From positions 558,001 through 622,000 of the forward strand of contig NZ_JBCDNA010000003.1 of NCBI RefSeq assembly GCF_038433205.1: a stretch of DNA of 64,000 bases. Reading direction: 5' to 3'. Positions 33,948 to 41,824 of this stretch are shown piece after piece; the stretch's first letter is position 1; every line of letters starts with the position of its first letter. Source of the DNA: Lutimonas vermicola. Lineage in GTDB: Bacteria; Bacteroidota; Bacteroidia; Flavobacteriales; Flavobacteriaceae. Both the position numbers and the translations under genes were made by a program. The notes beneath the pieces are model-generated. The model searched no databases and had not been told where the DNA came from. It worked only from the letters and a program-made list of their open reading frames with translations.

Positions 33948-34700
33948 TTAGGGTCTTAGTTTAGAAAGTGCGTTTTTAGTAAAATCAGACAGCACCAGTT
34001 TACCGCTGATTTCGGCTCTCTCGATCAATAATTCATCCCAGTGGTCTGTGCCTTCCCAAAATATTTTTTTCATGTTGAGCAGCGCTTCAGCATTGTATTG
34101 TGATAGCTGATGGGTCAATATGTCAATACCGTTATCCAGGTCTCTTTTATTTTCATAAACCGCGTTAAAGAGGCCTTTTTTTTCAGCCCAATAGGCGGTT
34201 TTCCAACTTTTGGCATCTAAGCTTAATTCACTTAAAGCTGAAATCCCCATTTTTCTTTCAAGGGCCGGAGCAATCACAAAAGGGCCAATGCCAATGCTCA
34301 GTTCTGATAATTTGATGTCTGATGCTTCTGTAGCAAAACAATAGTCGCAGGCTGCCGCAATACCCACGCCGCCGCCCACGGATTTCCCATGGACACGACC
34401 GATAATAAGTTTTGAACACTTTCTCATGGCATTGATCAGATTGGCAAAACCCGAAAAGAATTTTTCACCTTCTTCCAAAGTTGTTACCGTCAATAACTCG
34501 TCAAAAGAGGCTCCTGCACAAAAGGCCTTGGTTCCTTCACTCTGCAAAATGACCACTTTGACATTATCATCAACGCTGAGCCTGTCAAAAGTATCCACCA
34601 GTTTTTGCAGTAATTCACCAGGAAAGGAATTACTCTGAGGATGGGAAAAGGTTATTGTTGCGATGTAATGGTCGATGTGAGTGTAGATTGTACCTGACAT
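33948..34700 (-). CDS. Enoyl-CoA hydratase/isomerase family protein
   Basis: This 250-residue crotonase-fold protein has FCAGASFDEL (oxyanion loop region, AGASF), IGRVHGKSVGGGVGIAAACDYCFA (second oxyanion glycine region), and SELSIGIGPFVIAP. The start is ATG at 34700 (MSGTIYTHIDHYIATITF); the open frame extends to 34889, but that part is repeat sequence. It could act in fatty acid or aromatic degradation; glutamate placement does not allow a specific activity to be named. Confidence 0.86.
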   Translation of the reverse strand: MSGTIYTHIDHYIATITFSHPQSNSFPGELLQKLVDTFDRLSVDDNVKVVILQSEGTKAFCAGASFDELLTVTTLEEGEKFFSGFANLINAMRKCSKLIIGRVHGKSVGGGVGIAAACDYCFATEASDIKLSELSIGIGPFVIAPALERKMGISALSELSLDAKSWKTAYWAEKKGLFNAVYENKRDLDNGIDILTHQLSQYNAEALLNMKKIFWEGTDHWDELLIERAEISGKLVLSDFTKNALSKLRP

Positions 34701-34767
34701 AAAAATAAGATATATTATTATTTTCTGAATTGATAAATATAAGCAAGGATTAAAAAAATCTATTTTT

Positions 34768-34940
34768 GTTCGTTTTTGTCTTGACACAAAAAGAACCAAA
34801 AAAGTCAAGGCTGCACTAATTTTAGGCAAATTACTAATCCTCGCTGCCATCCGTTGCGAAACTCGTCCTGTCGTCCTCAAACATTGCAACTCAAAAATGT
34901 CAGCTTCCGGTTGTAATTATAACCTAAAATTACTGAGGCC
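34768..34940. repeat. Stem-loop repeat related to the AAAGAACCAAAAAA family
   Basis: GTTC(G)TTTTTGT (34768-34779) pairs with ACAAAAAGAAC (34786-34796), and CTTGAC pairs with GTCAAG just after. AAAGAACCAAAAAA is shared with copies A, B and C. The tail (GGCTGCACTAATTTTAGGC to about 34940) differs from them, so this looks like a related, separate subfamily. Confidence 0.6.
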
Positions 34941-34984
34941 AATATTTTACAATCTACAAAATTGACTTGACATTCAACATTCAA

Positions 34985-35122
34985 AACTAAAAAGTGATGG
35001 TTCAATCTCACTTCAATATTCCCTGTTCGTCATTCAATATTCCTTGTTCAAACATCTAAAATCTAAAATCTAAAATCTGAAATCTGAAATCTTCAATCTC
35101 AAATCTGAAATCTGAAATCTTC
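34985..35122. repeat. Intergenic word repeats downstream of fabD
   Basis: Copies of TTCAATATTCC(C/T)TGTTC at 35008-35052 are followed by six or more AAATCT(A/G)AAATCT words up to 35120, ending next to the fabD stop. No open frame or RNA gene is apparent. Confidence 0.75.
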
Positions 35123-35128
35123 ATTTTC

Positions 35129-36007
35129 CTAGTTCATCCCACTCACAGCAACATTTCTGTCAATCTTCCTCATGAGTCCTTGCAAGACTTTTCCAGGGCC
35201 GAGTTCTATAAATTCTGTTCCTCCGTCAGCGATCATTTGCTGTATGGTTTGGGTCCATTTTACAGGTGCCGTCAACTGAGCCATCAGGTTTTTTTTGATT
35301 GCTGAAGGATCATTTACTGCACTGGCAGTCACATTTTGATAGATCGGGCAAATAGGTTTGTTAAAACTTGTATTTTCTATGGCTGCTGCCAATTGTTCAC
35401 GTGCAGGCTCCATCAAAGGAGAATGAAATGCACCACCAACCGGAAGTACCATGGCCATTCTGGCTCCTCTTTCTTTGGCTGTTTCACAGGCCTTATTGAC
35501 TGCCTCGATTTCACCCGAAATAACCAATTGGCCGGGGCAATTGTAATTGGCCGCTACAACAATTCCCGGTGTTTGTTCGCATATTTCTTCAACAACTTTA
35601 TCTTCAAGGCTTAGTATGGCTGCCATGGTCGATGGTTGTAATTCACAGGCTTTTTGCATGGCTTGTGCGCGCTGGGAAACAAGTTCCAGACCTGCATCAA
35701 AAGCCAAAGCCCCGTTTGCGACAAGGGCCGAAAATTCACCTAAGGAATGCCCGGCAACCATTTCAGGTTTAAAATCTTGACCAAGTGTTTTGGCCAGGAT
35801 TACTGAATGTAAAAATATAGCGGGTTGGGTTACCTTGGTTTCCTTTAGATCATCTGACGATCCTTCGAACATGATGTCTGTTATCGAAAACCCTAAAATA
35901 TCATTTGCCTGGTTAAAAAGTTCCTGTGCGAGAGGGGAGCTTTCAAAAAGAGGTAATCCCATACCTGGGAACTGGGCTCCCTGACCGGGGAATATGTATG
36001 CTTTCAT
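35129..36007 (-). CDS. fabD: Malonyl-CoA:ACP transacylase
   Basis: FabD loads malonyl groups on acyl carrier protein for fatty acid synthesis. The 292-residue product (start MKAYIFPGQGAQFPGMG at 36007) has the nucleophile Ser88 in GHSLGEFSAL, catalytic His195 in GGAFHSPLM, and the conserved FIELGPGKVL near the C-terminus. An in-frame ATG at 36034 would add nine residues and is less likely. Monocistronic in this window. Confidence 0.95.
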   Translation of the reverse strand: MKAYIFPGQGAQFPGMGLPLFESSPLAQELFNQANDILGFSITDIMFEGSSDDLKETKVTQPAIFLHSVILAKTLGQDFKPEMVAGHSLGEFSALVANGALAFDAGLELVSQRAQAMQKACELQPSTMAAILSLEDKVVEEICEQTPGIVVAANYNCPGQLVISGEIEAVNKACETAKERGARMAMVLPVGGAFHSPLMEPAREQLAAAIENTSFNKPICPIYQNVTASAVNDPSAIKKNLMAQLTAPVKWTQTIQQMIADGGTEFIELGPGKVLQGLMRKIDRNVAVSGMN

Positions 36008-36601
36008 ATAAAGTTGATTTTTTTCTTTAGACAAAAGTACAGAATTGAATTTAATGGATAATATTTATTGTTCTTTTGTCTTGAAACAAAATTAATTACT
36101 CGCGTAAAAGATATTTATTACTTATTCATTTTTACTCATCCCTTTTTTATTGGTTTTAGTATTCGTGATGTGCTTCGCAGTTGACACAACAAAAAATGAA
36201 ACCAATAATTAATTTCTCTTTGTTCAATTTTTTTTGCTCCTCCAAAAAAAACGAACCAAAAAAAAGGAGGTAACTTTTACGAGGTGTTTTTTAGGCTTTT
36301 CTATCGAACGCCTAAAAACCGTTTACAAAGCGCTAAATTTTTTCCAAGGCTTCAAAAATTCTTAACGCGCTTTTTAACTACACTGACGTAAAAGATTCAA
36401 AACAAATAAAAATTAATCTAACGAGAATACTTCAACATTCTAAAATCTTCAATCTGAAATCTCCAATCTTAAATCAACAGCCTTAGTATTATTGCTTCGT
36501 GCCGTGCTAAGATCGGATTAATAATTCGGCTTTAAGAATCACTTCGAAATTCGAAATTCCCTGTTCGATATTCTTTATTCGTTTTTATTTATTTTAGCGA
36601 C
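36008..36601. other. Divergent gap with repeat copy B
   Basis: The 594-bp gap between divergent fabD and yhhQ contains a CTTTTGTCTTGAAACAAAA inverted repeat (about 36072-36092), copy B of the dispersed repeat (36228-36398), then AATCTGAAATC words (36438-36475) and CAACAGCCTTAGTATTATTGCT (up to about 36501). A TTCGATATTC word lies just before the yhhQ start. No gene is supported. Confidence 0.75.
36228..36398. repeat. Dispersed structured repeat, copy B (~171 bp)
   Basis: It aligns with copies A and C along its length. Differences are a GCTCCTCC start, AACG before the AACCAAAAAAA block and an extra TAA near 36270. The 3' part, TTTTTTAGGC to TAAAAGATTC, is nearly identical to copy C. It flanks yhhQ on the left in the same orientation as copy C on the right. 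Confidence 0.9.
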
Positions 36602-37303
36602 ATGAACGAAAAAACCTTGTCTTCAAAAGACAAAAATTTAGCTTTTAACATCTACCTTATCCTGGCTGCTATATTCATAGCTTCACTGGTGGTTTCTAAT
36701 CTTATTTTTCAAAAGTTCTTTTCATGGGATTTTTTCGGTTGGTATAATTTTGAGATTTCCGTAGGGATTTTACCTTATCCAATTACGTTTTTAGTAACAG
36801 ATCTGATCTCTGAAATCTATGGGAAAAAGAAAGCAAATCAAGTAGTGATCACCGGGATTTTTGCATCTGCCTTTTCATTATTGATCATCATGATGTCTGA
36901 TCTGGCTCCCGCGACGGAATGGTCACCGGTGGGGGATGAGGTGTTTCACCAGGTGTTTGGTTTATCGGCTTTAGCCGTATTTGCCTCGGCCATGGCTTAT
37001 TTGGTGGCACAGTTCGTGGATATCAGGATTTACCATTTCTGGAAAAAGAAAACCAAAGGAAGGCATTTGTGGTTAAGAAATAATTTTTCGACCATTACTT
37101 CCCAGTTTTTAGATACGTTTTCGGTCCTCTTTTTACTCTGTTCGTTTGGGGTGATTGACTGGAACCTTTTTGGGATTTTACTGCTGAATGGATTTTTATT
37201 CAAACTTCTGGTGGCCCTTTTGGATACGCCAATATTGTACATTTTTGTGTACTGGTTCAGGGGCAGGTTCAATTTGCAGGCTCATGAAGAGATTGAATTG
37301 TAA
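36602..37303 (+). CDS. Queuosine precursor transporter (YhhQ/DUF165 family)
   Basis: This 233-residue inner-membrane protein has about six membrane segments. The family core is SNLIFQKFF, PITFLVTDLISEIYGKKKANQVV and QFLDTFSVLFLLCSFG, with an ASAMAYLVAQFVDI helix. YhhQ-type vitamin/precursor transporters import queuosine precursors (preQ0/preQ1 type). It stands alone, flanked by direct repeat copies B and C; no riboswitch-like structure is evident in the short AT-rich leader. Confidence 0.88.
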   Translation: MNEKTLSSKDKNLAFNIYLILAAIFIASLVVSNLIFQKFFSWDFFGWYNFEISVGILPYPITFLVTDLISEIYGKKKANQVVITGIFASAFSLLIIMMSDLAPATEWSPVGDEVFHQVFGLSALAVFASAMAYLVAQFVDIRIYHFWKKKTKGRHLWLRNNFSTITSQFLDTFSVLFLLCSFGVIDWNLFGILLLNGFLFKLLVALLDTPILYIFVYWFRGRFNLQAHEEIEL

Positions 37304-37339
37304 ATGGCTTTCTAAACGAACTCTTATTTATTTTTAAAT

Positions 37340-37357
37340 ATACCCTGACAGGGGTAT
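37340..37357. promoter_or_regulatory. ATACCC-N6-GGGTAT inverted repeat, copy 1
   Basis: ATACCC and GGGTAT arms flank TGACAG. It lies 36 bp after yhhQ and about 95 bp before a strong hairpin, so it may control a short transcript there rather than yhhQ. It resembles the palindromes at 38101 and 39830. Confidence 0.45.
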
Positions 37358-37451
37358 TGCCTTACCTTTAATATCTAACTACATTAGCCCTAACAATTTT
37401 CCCAAACTTAAGGTGTTCTTTGAATATCTTTATAGTGTAAGGATTTTTAGG

Positions 37452-37471
37452 GAGACCTCTTAGGAGGTCTC
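37452..37471 (+). terminator. Hairpin, possible terminator of a short RNA
   Basis: GAGACCTC and GAGGTCTC form a perfect 8-bp stem with loop TTAG, followed by TATTTTC. The T-run is short, so this may be a structured RNA end or just an inverted repeat. It lies 95 bases after palindrome copy 1. Confidence 0.4.
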
Positions 37472-37669
37472 TATTTTCTAACTGAACTTGTTTAACATAG
37501 TTTGATATTTTGAATTAATTACTTTTCCCCTCGAGAATAGATTTATTTCTATCCGATATAATAGCCAATGAATTTGATGAAGGATTTATTGGCTGTTATT
37601 TTGTTTTTTTTTTCTTGATATACTATTTGCTTTTTAGCAAGAATGACTCGTGAAATTTCATTCTGTTCC

Positions 37670-37838
37670 TTTTTTTGCTTCTCCAAAAAAAGAACCAAAA
37701 AAAGGAGCCTTTTACGAAGGTGTTTTTTAGGCTTTTCTATCGAACGCCTAAAAACCGTTTAAAAAGCGCTAAATTTTTTCCAAGGCTTCAAAAATTCTTT
37801 ACGCGCTTTTTAACTACACTGACGTAAAAGATTCGATC
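37670..37838. repeat. Dispersed structured repeat, copy C (~169 bp)
   Basis: It matches copy A closely from the T-run GCTTCTCCAAAAAAAG to GATTCGATC, and copy B over the stem region. All three copies have the same orientation. Copies B and C, with the following AATCTGAAATCTCC and TTAGTATTATTGCT words, form a long direct repeat around yhhQ. Confidence 0.9.
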
Positions 37839-38100
37839 TAATCTATAATTAAAGTTTCTGAGAACAATTTAAAATTGAAAAATCTTCAATCTGAAATCTC
37901 CAATCTCAAATCAACAGCTTTAGTATTATTGCTGGGTGCAGTGCCTCAATCTAAAGGAACATTGTACTTAGCAGAACAATTCGAGATTCAAAATTCCTTG
38001 TTCGATATTCGATATTCAATTTCACCAATGCTACAATATTAATGCGTGAATGTATGAATCATTTATTCAAGTTTCTTAATTCTGTTTTCTTGAAACAAAT

Positions 38101-38118
38101 ATACCCTCTAGAGGGTAT
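38101..38118. promoter_or_regulatory. Perfect 18-bp palindrome ATACCCTCTAGAGGGTAT, copy 2
   Basis: The sequence is its own reverse complement over 18 bp and sits 109 bp upstream of the first PAS-LuxR gene. Together with copies 1 and 3 it suggests an operator for a dimeric regulator. The identity of the regulator (possibly the PAS-LuxR proteins themselves) is inference. Confidence 0.55.
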
Positions 38119-38227
38119 GGATAACCAATTTTATTCTGCCTAATTTAGGTCAGAGTTTGGATTTAGGTTTATTTGATGCGGAATCATTGAAATAGGCAGG
38201 GCCGGATGAATAAATTTATAAGCATTT

Positions 38228-38968
38228 ATGAAATTGTTTTTAAAGGAAATTATGGGTCAGGTCAAGGATCGTAAAGGTAATACCCTTAATCTTGAATCTC
38301 TGCGAAAAATTCCTTTAAACAATTTGGAATGTCTTTATCTTTTTGATTTTACAAAAAATCAAATCTTATACCACAAAGGATTTGATAGTGTTTTTGGATA
38401 CAAGGGCAAAGGGATTGATATGGATTTTATTTTTGATAAGTACCATCCTGATGATGCACCTTTTATCAAAAATATTGTAAGAGGTCTGGTTGCTCAGTTG
38501 GTTACGATCACTATCCCGGAATTTTCTAATATCCTTACCATGTCATATCGTTTTAAAAAAGCTGATGGAACCTACGCAAGGGTGGTGAGCAATACTGTCG
38601 TGTACCAGACAGATGACAGCGATAAAATGATGAACGTACTGATCAAGTATACTGATATTTCATTCACAAACAAATCAGAAGCTGTTGAGTGGGTGGTAGA
38701 TTCAACTTATTTGGATATGGACAAGATCAAGACAGGAGTCTACGGGGAAGGGATGACCGTATTTACCGATCGGGAATTACAAGTGATCAGTGAGATTTTT
38801 GAAGGAAACCCCAATGTTGAAATAGCGGCTAAACTGAGCATAAGCGTACACACGGTTACGACGCATAGAAAAAACATTTTATTTAAATCTAATTGCAGAG
38901 ACACCAAGCAACTTAAGGTGTTCTGTAAAAGGAATGGAATTACGACAAGTTCTGAAAATCAAGATTAA
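38228..38968 (+). CDS. PAS-domain LuxR-type transcriptional regulator (first of tandem pair)
   Basis: This 246-residue cytoplasmic regulator has an N-terminal PAS-like sensor (about 28-160), with ECLYLFDFTKNQILYHKGFDSVFGY and HPDD, and a C-terminal LuxR HTH (about 180-240): FTDRELQVISEIFEGN, NVEIAAKLSISVHTVTTHRKNI. It lacks a receiver domain, so the PAS probably senses a small ligand or redox state directly. Only 2 bp separate it from a paralogue of identical length, a tandem duplication. A perfect palindrome lies upstream. Confidence 0.85.
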   Translation: MKLFLKEIMGQVKDRKGNTLNLESLRKIPLNNLECLYLFDFTKNQILYHKGFDSVFGYKGKGIDMDFIFDKYHPDDAPFIKNIVRGLVAQLVTITIPEFSNILTMSYRFKKADGTYARVVSNTVVYQTDDSDKMMNVLIKYTDISFTNKSEAVEWVVDSTYLDMDKIKTGVYGEGMTVFTDRELQVISEIFEGNPNVEIAAKLSISVHTVTTHRKNILFKSNCRDTKQLKVFCKRNGITTSSENQD

Positions 38969-38970
38969 TT

Positions 38971-39711
38971 ATGGATACAGGCGGCTTAAGCATTTTGGAG
39001 TTTCTTGAGGAATTCGCTAAGAACTATACACGAATTTCATTTCGGAATGATTATTTGGAAATGCTGCTGGATCTGAATGTAAGCCAGACAGAATGCATCT
39101 ATGTTATTGATTTTTCTAAGAATAAAATGACCTTTGCCAAGGGTTTTGAATCTTTTTTAGGTTATGATGAGCAGAAGCTGACTTTAGAAACCTATTTGCA
39201 GCATATTCACCCGGATGATATTGATTTAGTTGGTCGGATAGGTGCCGCAACGATAAATCACTCCCATAAAAACCCTTCCAACAATAAAGATAATGTCTTG
39301 TATATTTCATTCAGGCTTAGAAATTCGAATGGTGATTTTTTAAAGGTACTTAGTCAGTCTTCAGTGTTTGAGACAGATCAAAAAGGAAACATGATGAGCG
39401 CTCTTGTAAAGGTTAGTGACCTGTCTTTTATAGAGGACGGAGAAGTGGTTCGTTACAAGTTTGTGGCTAAGAATCTGGACGAGGAAGTATTTAAAAGGGA
39501 AGTGTTTGGCGATAAAATTGATCTGTTTACAGAAAGGGAATTGGAGATTATAAAGGAAATTGAGAAAGGAAGCACCAATCTTGAAATGGCTGATACACTT
39601 GAAATTTCAAAGCATACCGTGGCGACGCATAGGAAAAAAATCATGAAAAAGAGTGGCTGCAGTTCTGCCGGGGAATTGTTAAAGTTTTGCAGGAGGAATG
39701 GCGTGTTGTAA
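38971..39711 (+). CDS. PAS-domain LuxR-type transcriptional regulator (second of tandem pair)
   Basis: This paralogue of the preceding gene, also 246 residues, shares ECIYVIDFSKNKMTFAKGFESFLGY and HPDD in the PAS region and FTERELEIIKEIEKGSTNLEMADTLEISKHTVATHRKKIMKKS in the LuxR HTH domain. The two were probably duplicated in place and then diverged. Palindrome copy 3 lies 118 bp downstream, so it may also autoregulate the locus or act on the polysaccharide genes beyond. Confidence 0.85.
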   Translation: MDTGGLSILEFLEEFAKNYTRISFRNDYLEMLLDLNVSQTECIYVIDFSKNKMTFAKGFESFLGYDEQKLTLETYLQHIHPDDIDLVGRIGAATINHSHKNPSNNKDNVLYISFRLRNSNGDFLKVLSQSSVFETDQKGNMMSALVKVSDLSFIEDGEVVRYKFVAKNLDEEVFKREVFGDKIDLFTERELEIIKEIEKGSTNLEMADTLEISKHTVATHRKKIMKKSGCSSAGELLKFCRRNGVL

Positions 39712-39829
39712 TGATTCAGTAAAATTGCATCAACCAATATAATGGACTTACAAACATTCGATATTCGACATTCAATATTCGTTATTCGATGTTCTCCCGG
39801 TGTTCTTTGAAAACCAATCAAATATGCAT

Positions 39830-39847
39830 CTACCCTGATAAGGGTAT
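39830..39847. promoter_or_regulatory. TACCCT-N4-AGGGTA inverted repeat, copy 3
   Basis: TACCCT and AGGGTA arms flank GATA. It lies 118 bp after the second PAS-LuxR gene and about 525 bp before the WecA-like gene, with a T-tailed hairpin 60 bp downstream. Same arm sequences as copies 1 and 2. Confidence 0.5.
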
Positions 39848-39906
39848 TGTTCATAATTTTTTATTTTGTATATTGCCCCTTAAATTGTTATGGAAAAATA
39901 AAGAAT

Positions 39907-39945
39907 ATTAAGATTTAAATTTGATCTTAATTTCCTTTCTTTATT
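39907..39945 (+). terminator. Hairpin with T-rich tail
   Basis: ATTAAGAT (39907-39914) pairs with ATCTTAAT (39924-39931), followed by a pyrimidine-rich TTCCTTTCTTTATT. The A/T-rich stem is weak. It may terminate a short RNA beginning near palindrome copy 3. Confidence 0.4.
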
Positions 39946-40373
39946 ATTTCCTTTTTATTAAATTACAGGCAGATTTTAAGCAAATTTATGTTGTTTGAAA
40001 TCGATAAAATTTTTATCATAAAACCCCTCATTATGAAAAGAAAATTACTTCAAATTAATCTTAGACAACCCTTGTCTAAAACATCATTACCAAATTTCTT
40101 AAGGTAATGTATGAGAAAAGGTTTATCCTATAAGAATAAAATGAACAGCCTTAAAAGGTCTGGTTCCATTTTGTCATGCTCATTGTTGCAGCTTCTTAGA
40201 TTTGATTTTCCTTCTTAAGATTTGATTTAATATGATTTTTGGGGTTTAGATTCATACTTAAAGTAATATATTTCCGTTACTTTGAAGTTGTTTGTCTATG
40301 CGCAATTGTTGTGACTTGGAAAGGCGAAGCCGTTAGAGACCTTAAAGTGATTTATAAAGAAATTAAATAAAGT

Positions 40374-41573
40374 TTGGATAATTTGTTTGCAAATATAAAA
40401 GTAGAAACAGTTGCTTTAGTTGTATTGCTCCTTGGGTTTTTGACGACTTTTATACTAATTCCTAAACTGATTGGTATCTCAAGGTATAAGAATTTAATGG
40501 ATCATCCTGATGAGCGCAGTTCTCATGATGAAAAAACGCCAACCCTTGGTGGGGTAGCTTTTTATATTAGTTTGATCTTCGGGCTTTTTACCATTCATTT
40601 TTTTGATTTTAATGGCTCAAGTTTTAATGTTCTGGTTGGAATTAGCATTTTGTTTTTTGTGGGCCTCAAAGATGATTTAATGGTGCTCTCTGCTCAAACG
40701 AAATTGGGGGCAGAAATTATAGCTGCAAGTTTTGTTTTGGCGATGCCAGATTTATGGTTGACAAATTTCAATGGTTTCCTTGGAATTGGTCATATTCCTG
40801 TTTTTGTCGGGATATTATTGAGTTATTTCATTATTATATTTGTTATAAATGCCTATAATTTAATTGATGGTATTGATGGCCTTGCAGGTTCGTTGGGAAT
40901 AAAGGCATTTGTAATTTTTGCAACCTTTTTTTATTTTTCCAATAACTTTTTTTATTTTTTACTTTCAATATTGTCCATTGGTTTTTTAATTGCTTTTTTA
41001 CGATTCAATTTATCTAAAAAGAATAAAATATTTATGGGCGACACTGGTTCATTGATCATTGGCTTTTTAATTGCCATCATGATAATTCGCTTTATAGCAA
41101 TGAGCGTAAGTGAATTGGATTTGATTCGCATTAATCCAACGAATAAATTTATTATTGCCACATCAATATTATTTTTCCCTTTTATGGATGTTTTTCGAGT
41201 TGTTATCATGAGGCTTTTAAACAGAAGAGGTCCGTTTGATCCGGATAGAAGTCATATGCATCATATTTTGGTAGATAAGAGTTTGAAACATACTAAGGCC
41301 AGTTTAACCATGAGTATTTGTTCCTTTATAATATTTTGTATTATTTATTTTTTAAATGCAAAATTATCTGCCTTAGGCTTATCCCTGGTTTTTTTATTTT
41401 TGACTATGATTACTTTTTCAGTTTTAATAGTCTTAGATTCTGACAAACACGCTTCTTTATATCGAAAAAAATTCAAAGCAATTTTTCCCAGGCCAATACA
41501 AGTAATTGAGTTTAGGATAAGGAAAAGGATTATTATAGTTATGAAAAAAATATTTTATAAGGATTTGTTGTAG
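40374..41573 (+). CDS. WecA/TagO-type undecaprenyl-phosphate sugar-1-phosphate transferase
   Basis: This 399-residue MraY/GT4-type membrane enzyme has about ten membrane segments, DHPDERSSHDEKTPTLGGVAFY in the first cytoplasmic loop, FFVGLKDDL (DD motif), NAYNLIDGIDGLAGS, FMGDTGSL and the HxHH-type block SHMHHIL. It attaches HexNAc-1-P to undecaprenyl phosphate, the first step of O-antigen or capsule synthesis. The frame opens with TTG at 40374; the next ATG (40498) would remove the first membrane helix. A DxxxR.SH-containing N-terminus argues for TTG. First gene of the polysaccharide block. Confidence 0.87.
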   Translation: MDNLFANIKVETVALVVLLLGFLTTFILIPKLIGISRYKNLMDHPDERSSHDEKTPTLGGVAFYISLIFGLFTIHFFDFNGSSFNVLVGISILFFVGLKDDLMVLSAQTKLGAEIIAASFVLAMPDLWLTNFNGFLGIGHIPVFVGILLSYFIIIFVINAYNLIDGIDGLAGSLGIKAFVIFATFFYFSNNFFYFLLSILSIGFLIAFLRFNLSKKNKIFMGDTGSLIIGFLIAIMIIRFIAMSVSELDLIRINPTNKFIIATSILFFPFMDVFRVVIMRLLNRRGPFDPDRSHMHHILVDKSLKHTKASLTMSICSFIIFCIIYFLNAKLSALGLSLVFLFLTMITFSVLIVLDSDKHASLYRKKFKAIFPRPIQVIEFRIRKRIIIVMKKIFYKDLL

Positions 41574-41615
41574 AAACACCTAGAAAACATTAGATAGAAT
41601 TTCAATAATAAACTC

Positions 41616-41717
41616 ATGTCATTTAAAAATAAATATACTCACATACCCCAACGCTTGATAGGTGAAGCTTTAATGAATTCAGCGGATCATGACCCTGCAA
41701 AAATGCAATTATTATGA
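41616..41717 (+). pseudogene. 33-codon fragment, possible remnant of an AMP-dependent ligase N-terminus
   Basis: The frame MSFKNKYTHIPQRL... to TGA at 41717 gives 33 codons that resemble the opening of adenylate-forming ligases (IPQRLIGEALMNSAD followed by HDPAKMQLL, like the 'aeryPDk.ai' region). It is far too short for a domain, so it may be the stump of a deleted ligase next to the ACP gene. A chance frame or a real small protein remains possible. Confidence 0.3.
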
Positions 41718-41824
41718 AAAATAGCATAATCTCATTTGTGCATATTTGATATTGAAACCTAAAAATGAATATTTACCTTTGAAAATAAAAAAGAATCTTA
41801 AAAGTAAAGTTTTAAAATAAATTT

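Larger units (their letters stand above)
34701..35128. other. Repeat-filled gap upstream of the enoyl-CoA hydratase gene
   Basis: The gap between the hydratase start and the fabD stop holds a stem-loop element from 34768 and then word repeats of the AATCT/GAAATC and TTCAATATTC types (34985-35122). I see no gene. The promoter of the hydratase gene should lie close to 34700-34760. Confidence 0.7.
37304..38227. other. Repeat-rich gap between yhhQ and the PAS-LuxR pair
   Basis: This 924-bp stretch contains an ATACCC/GGGTAT palindrome (37340-37357), a strong hairpin (37452-37471), repeat copy C (37670-37838), AATCTGAAATC words (37878-37915), CAACAGCTTTAGTATTATTGCT, a TTCGATATTC tract, ATGCTACAAT-type words and a perfect 18-bp palindrome (38101-38118). 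I found no convincing protein gene. Confidence 0.75.
39712..40373. other. Leader region upstream of the polysaccharide locus
   Basis: This 662-bp stretch contains TTCGATATTC words (39753-39801), palindrome copy 3 (39830-39847), a T-tailed hairpin (39907-39931) and a second hairpin TTAGACAA-CCC-TTGTCTAA (40061-40079). A 24-codon frame (MKRKLLQINLRQPLSKTS..., 40033-40107) spans that hairpin; it could be a leader peptide but has no support beyond position. A long untranslated leader for the polysaccharide operon is possible. Confidence 0.6.

Noticed and set aside
34701..34889. N-terminal extension of the enoyl-CoA hydratase frame
   Set aside because: The extra residues come from stem-loop repeat sequence; the crotonase domain begins at ATG 34700.
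34768..37838. Insertion sequence or integrated element carrying the dispersed repeats
   Set aside because: No transposase or integrase gene, attachment site or obvious terminal inverted repeats with target duplication could be found. A non-autonomous element remains possible.
40033..40107. 24-codon frame MKRKLLQINLRQPLSKTS... in the polysaccharide leader
   Set aside because: It spans a hairpin and could be a leader peptide, but no homology or start-site evidence supports it, so it is only mentioned in the gap description.
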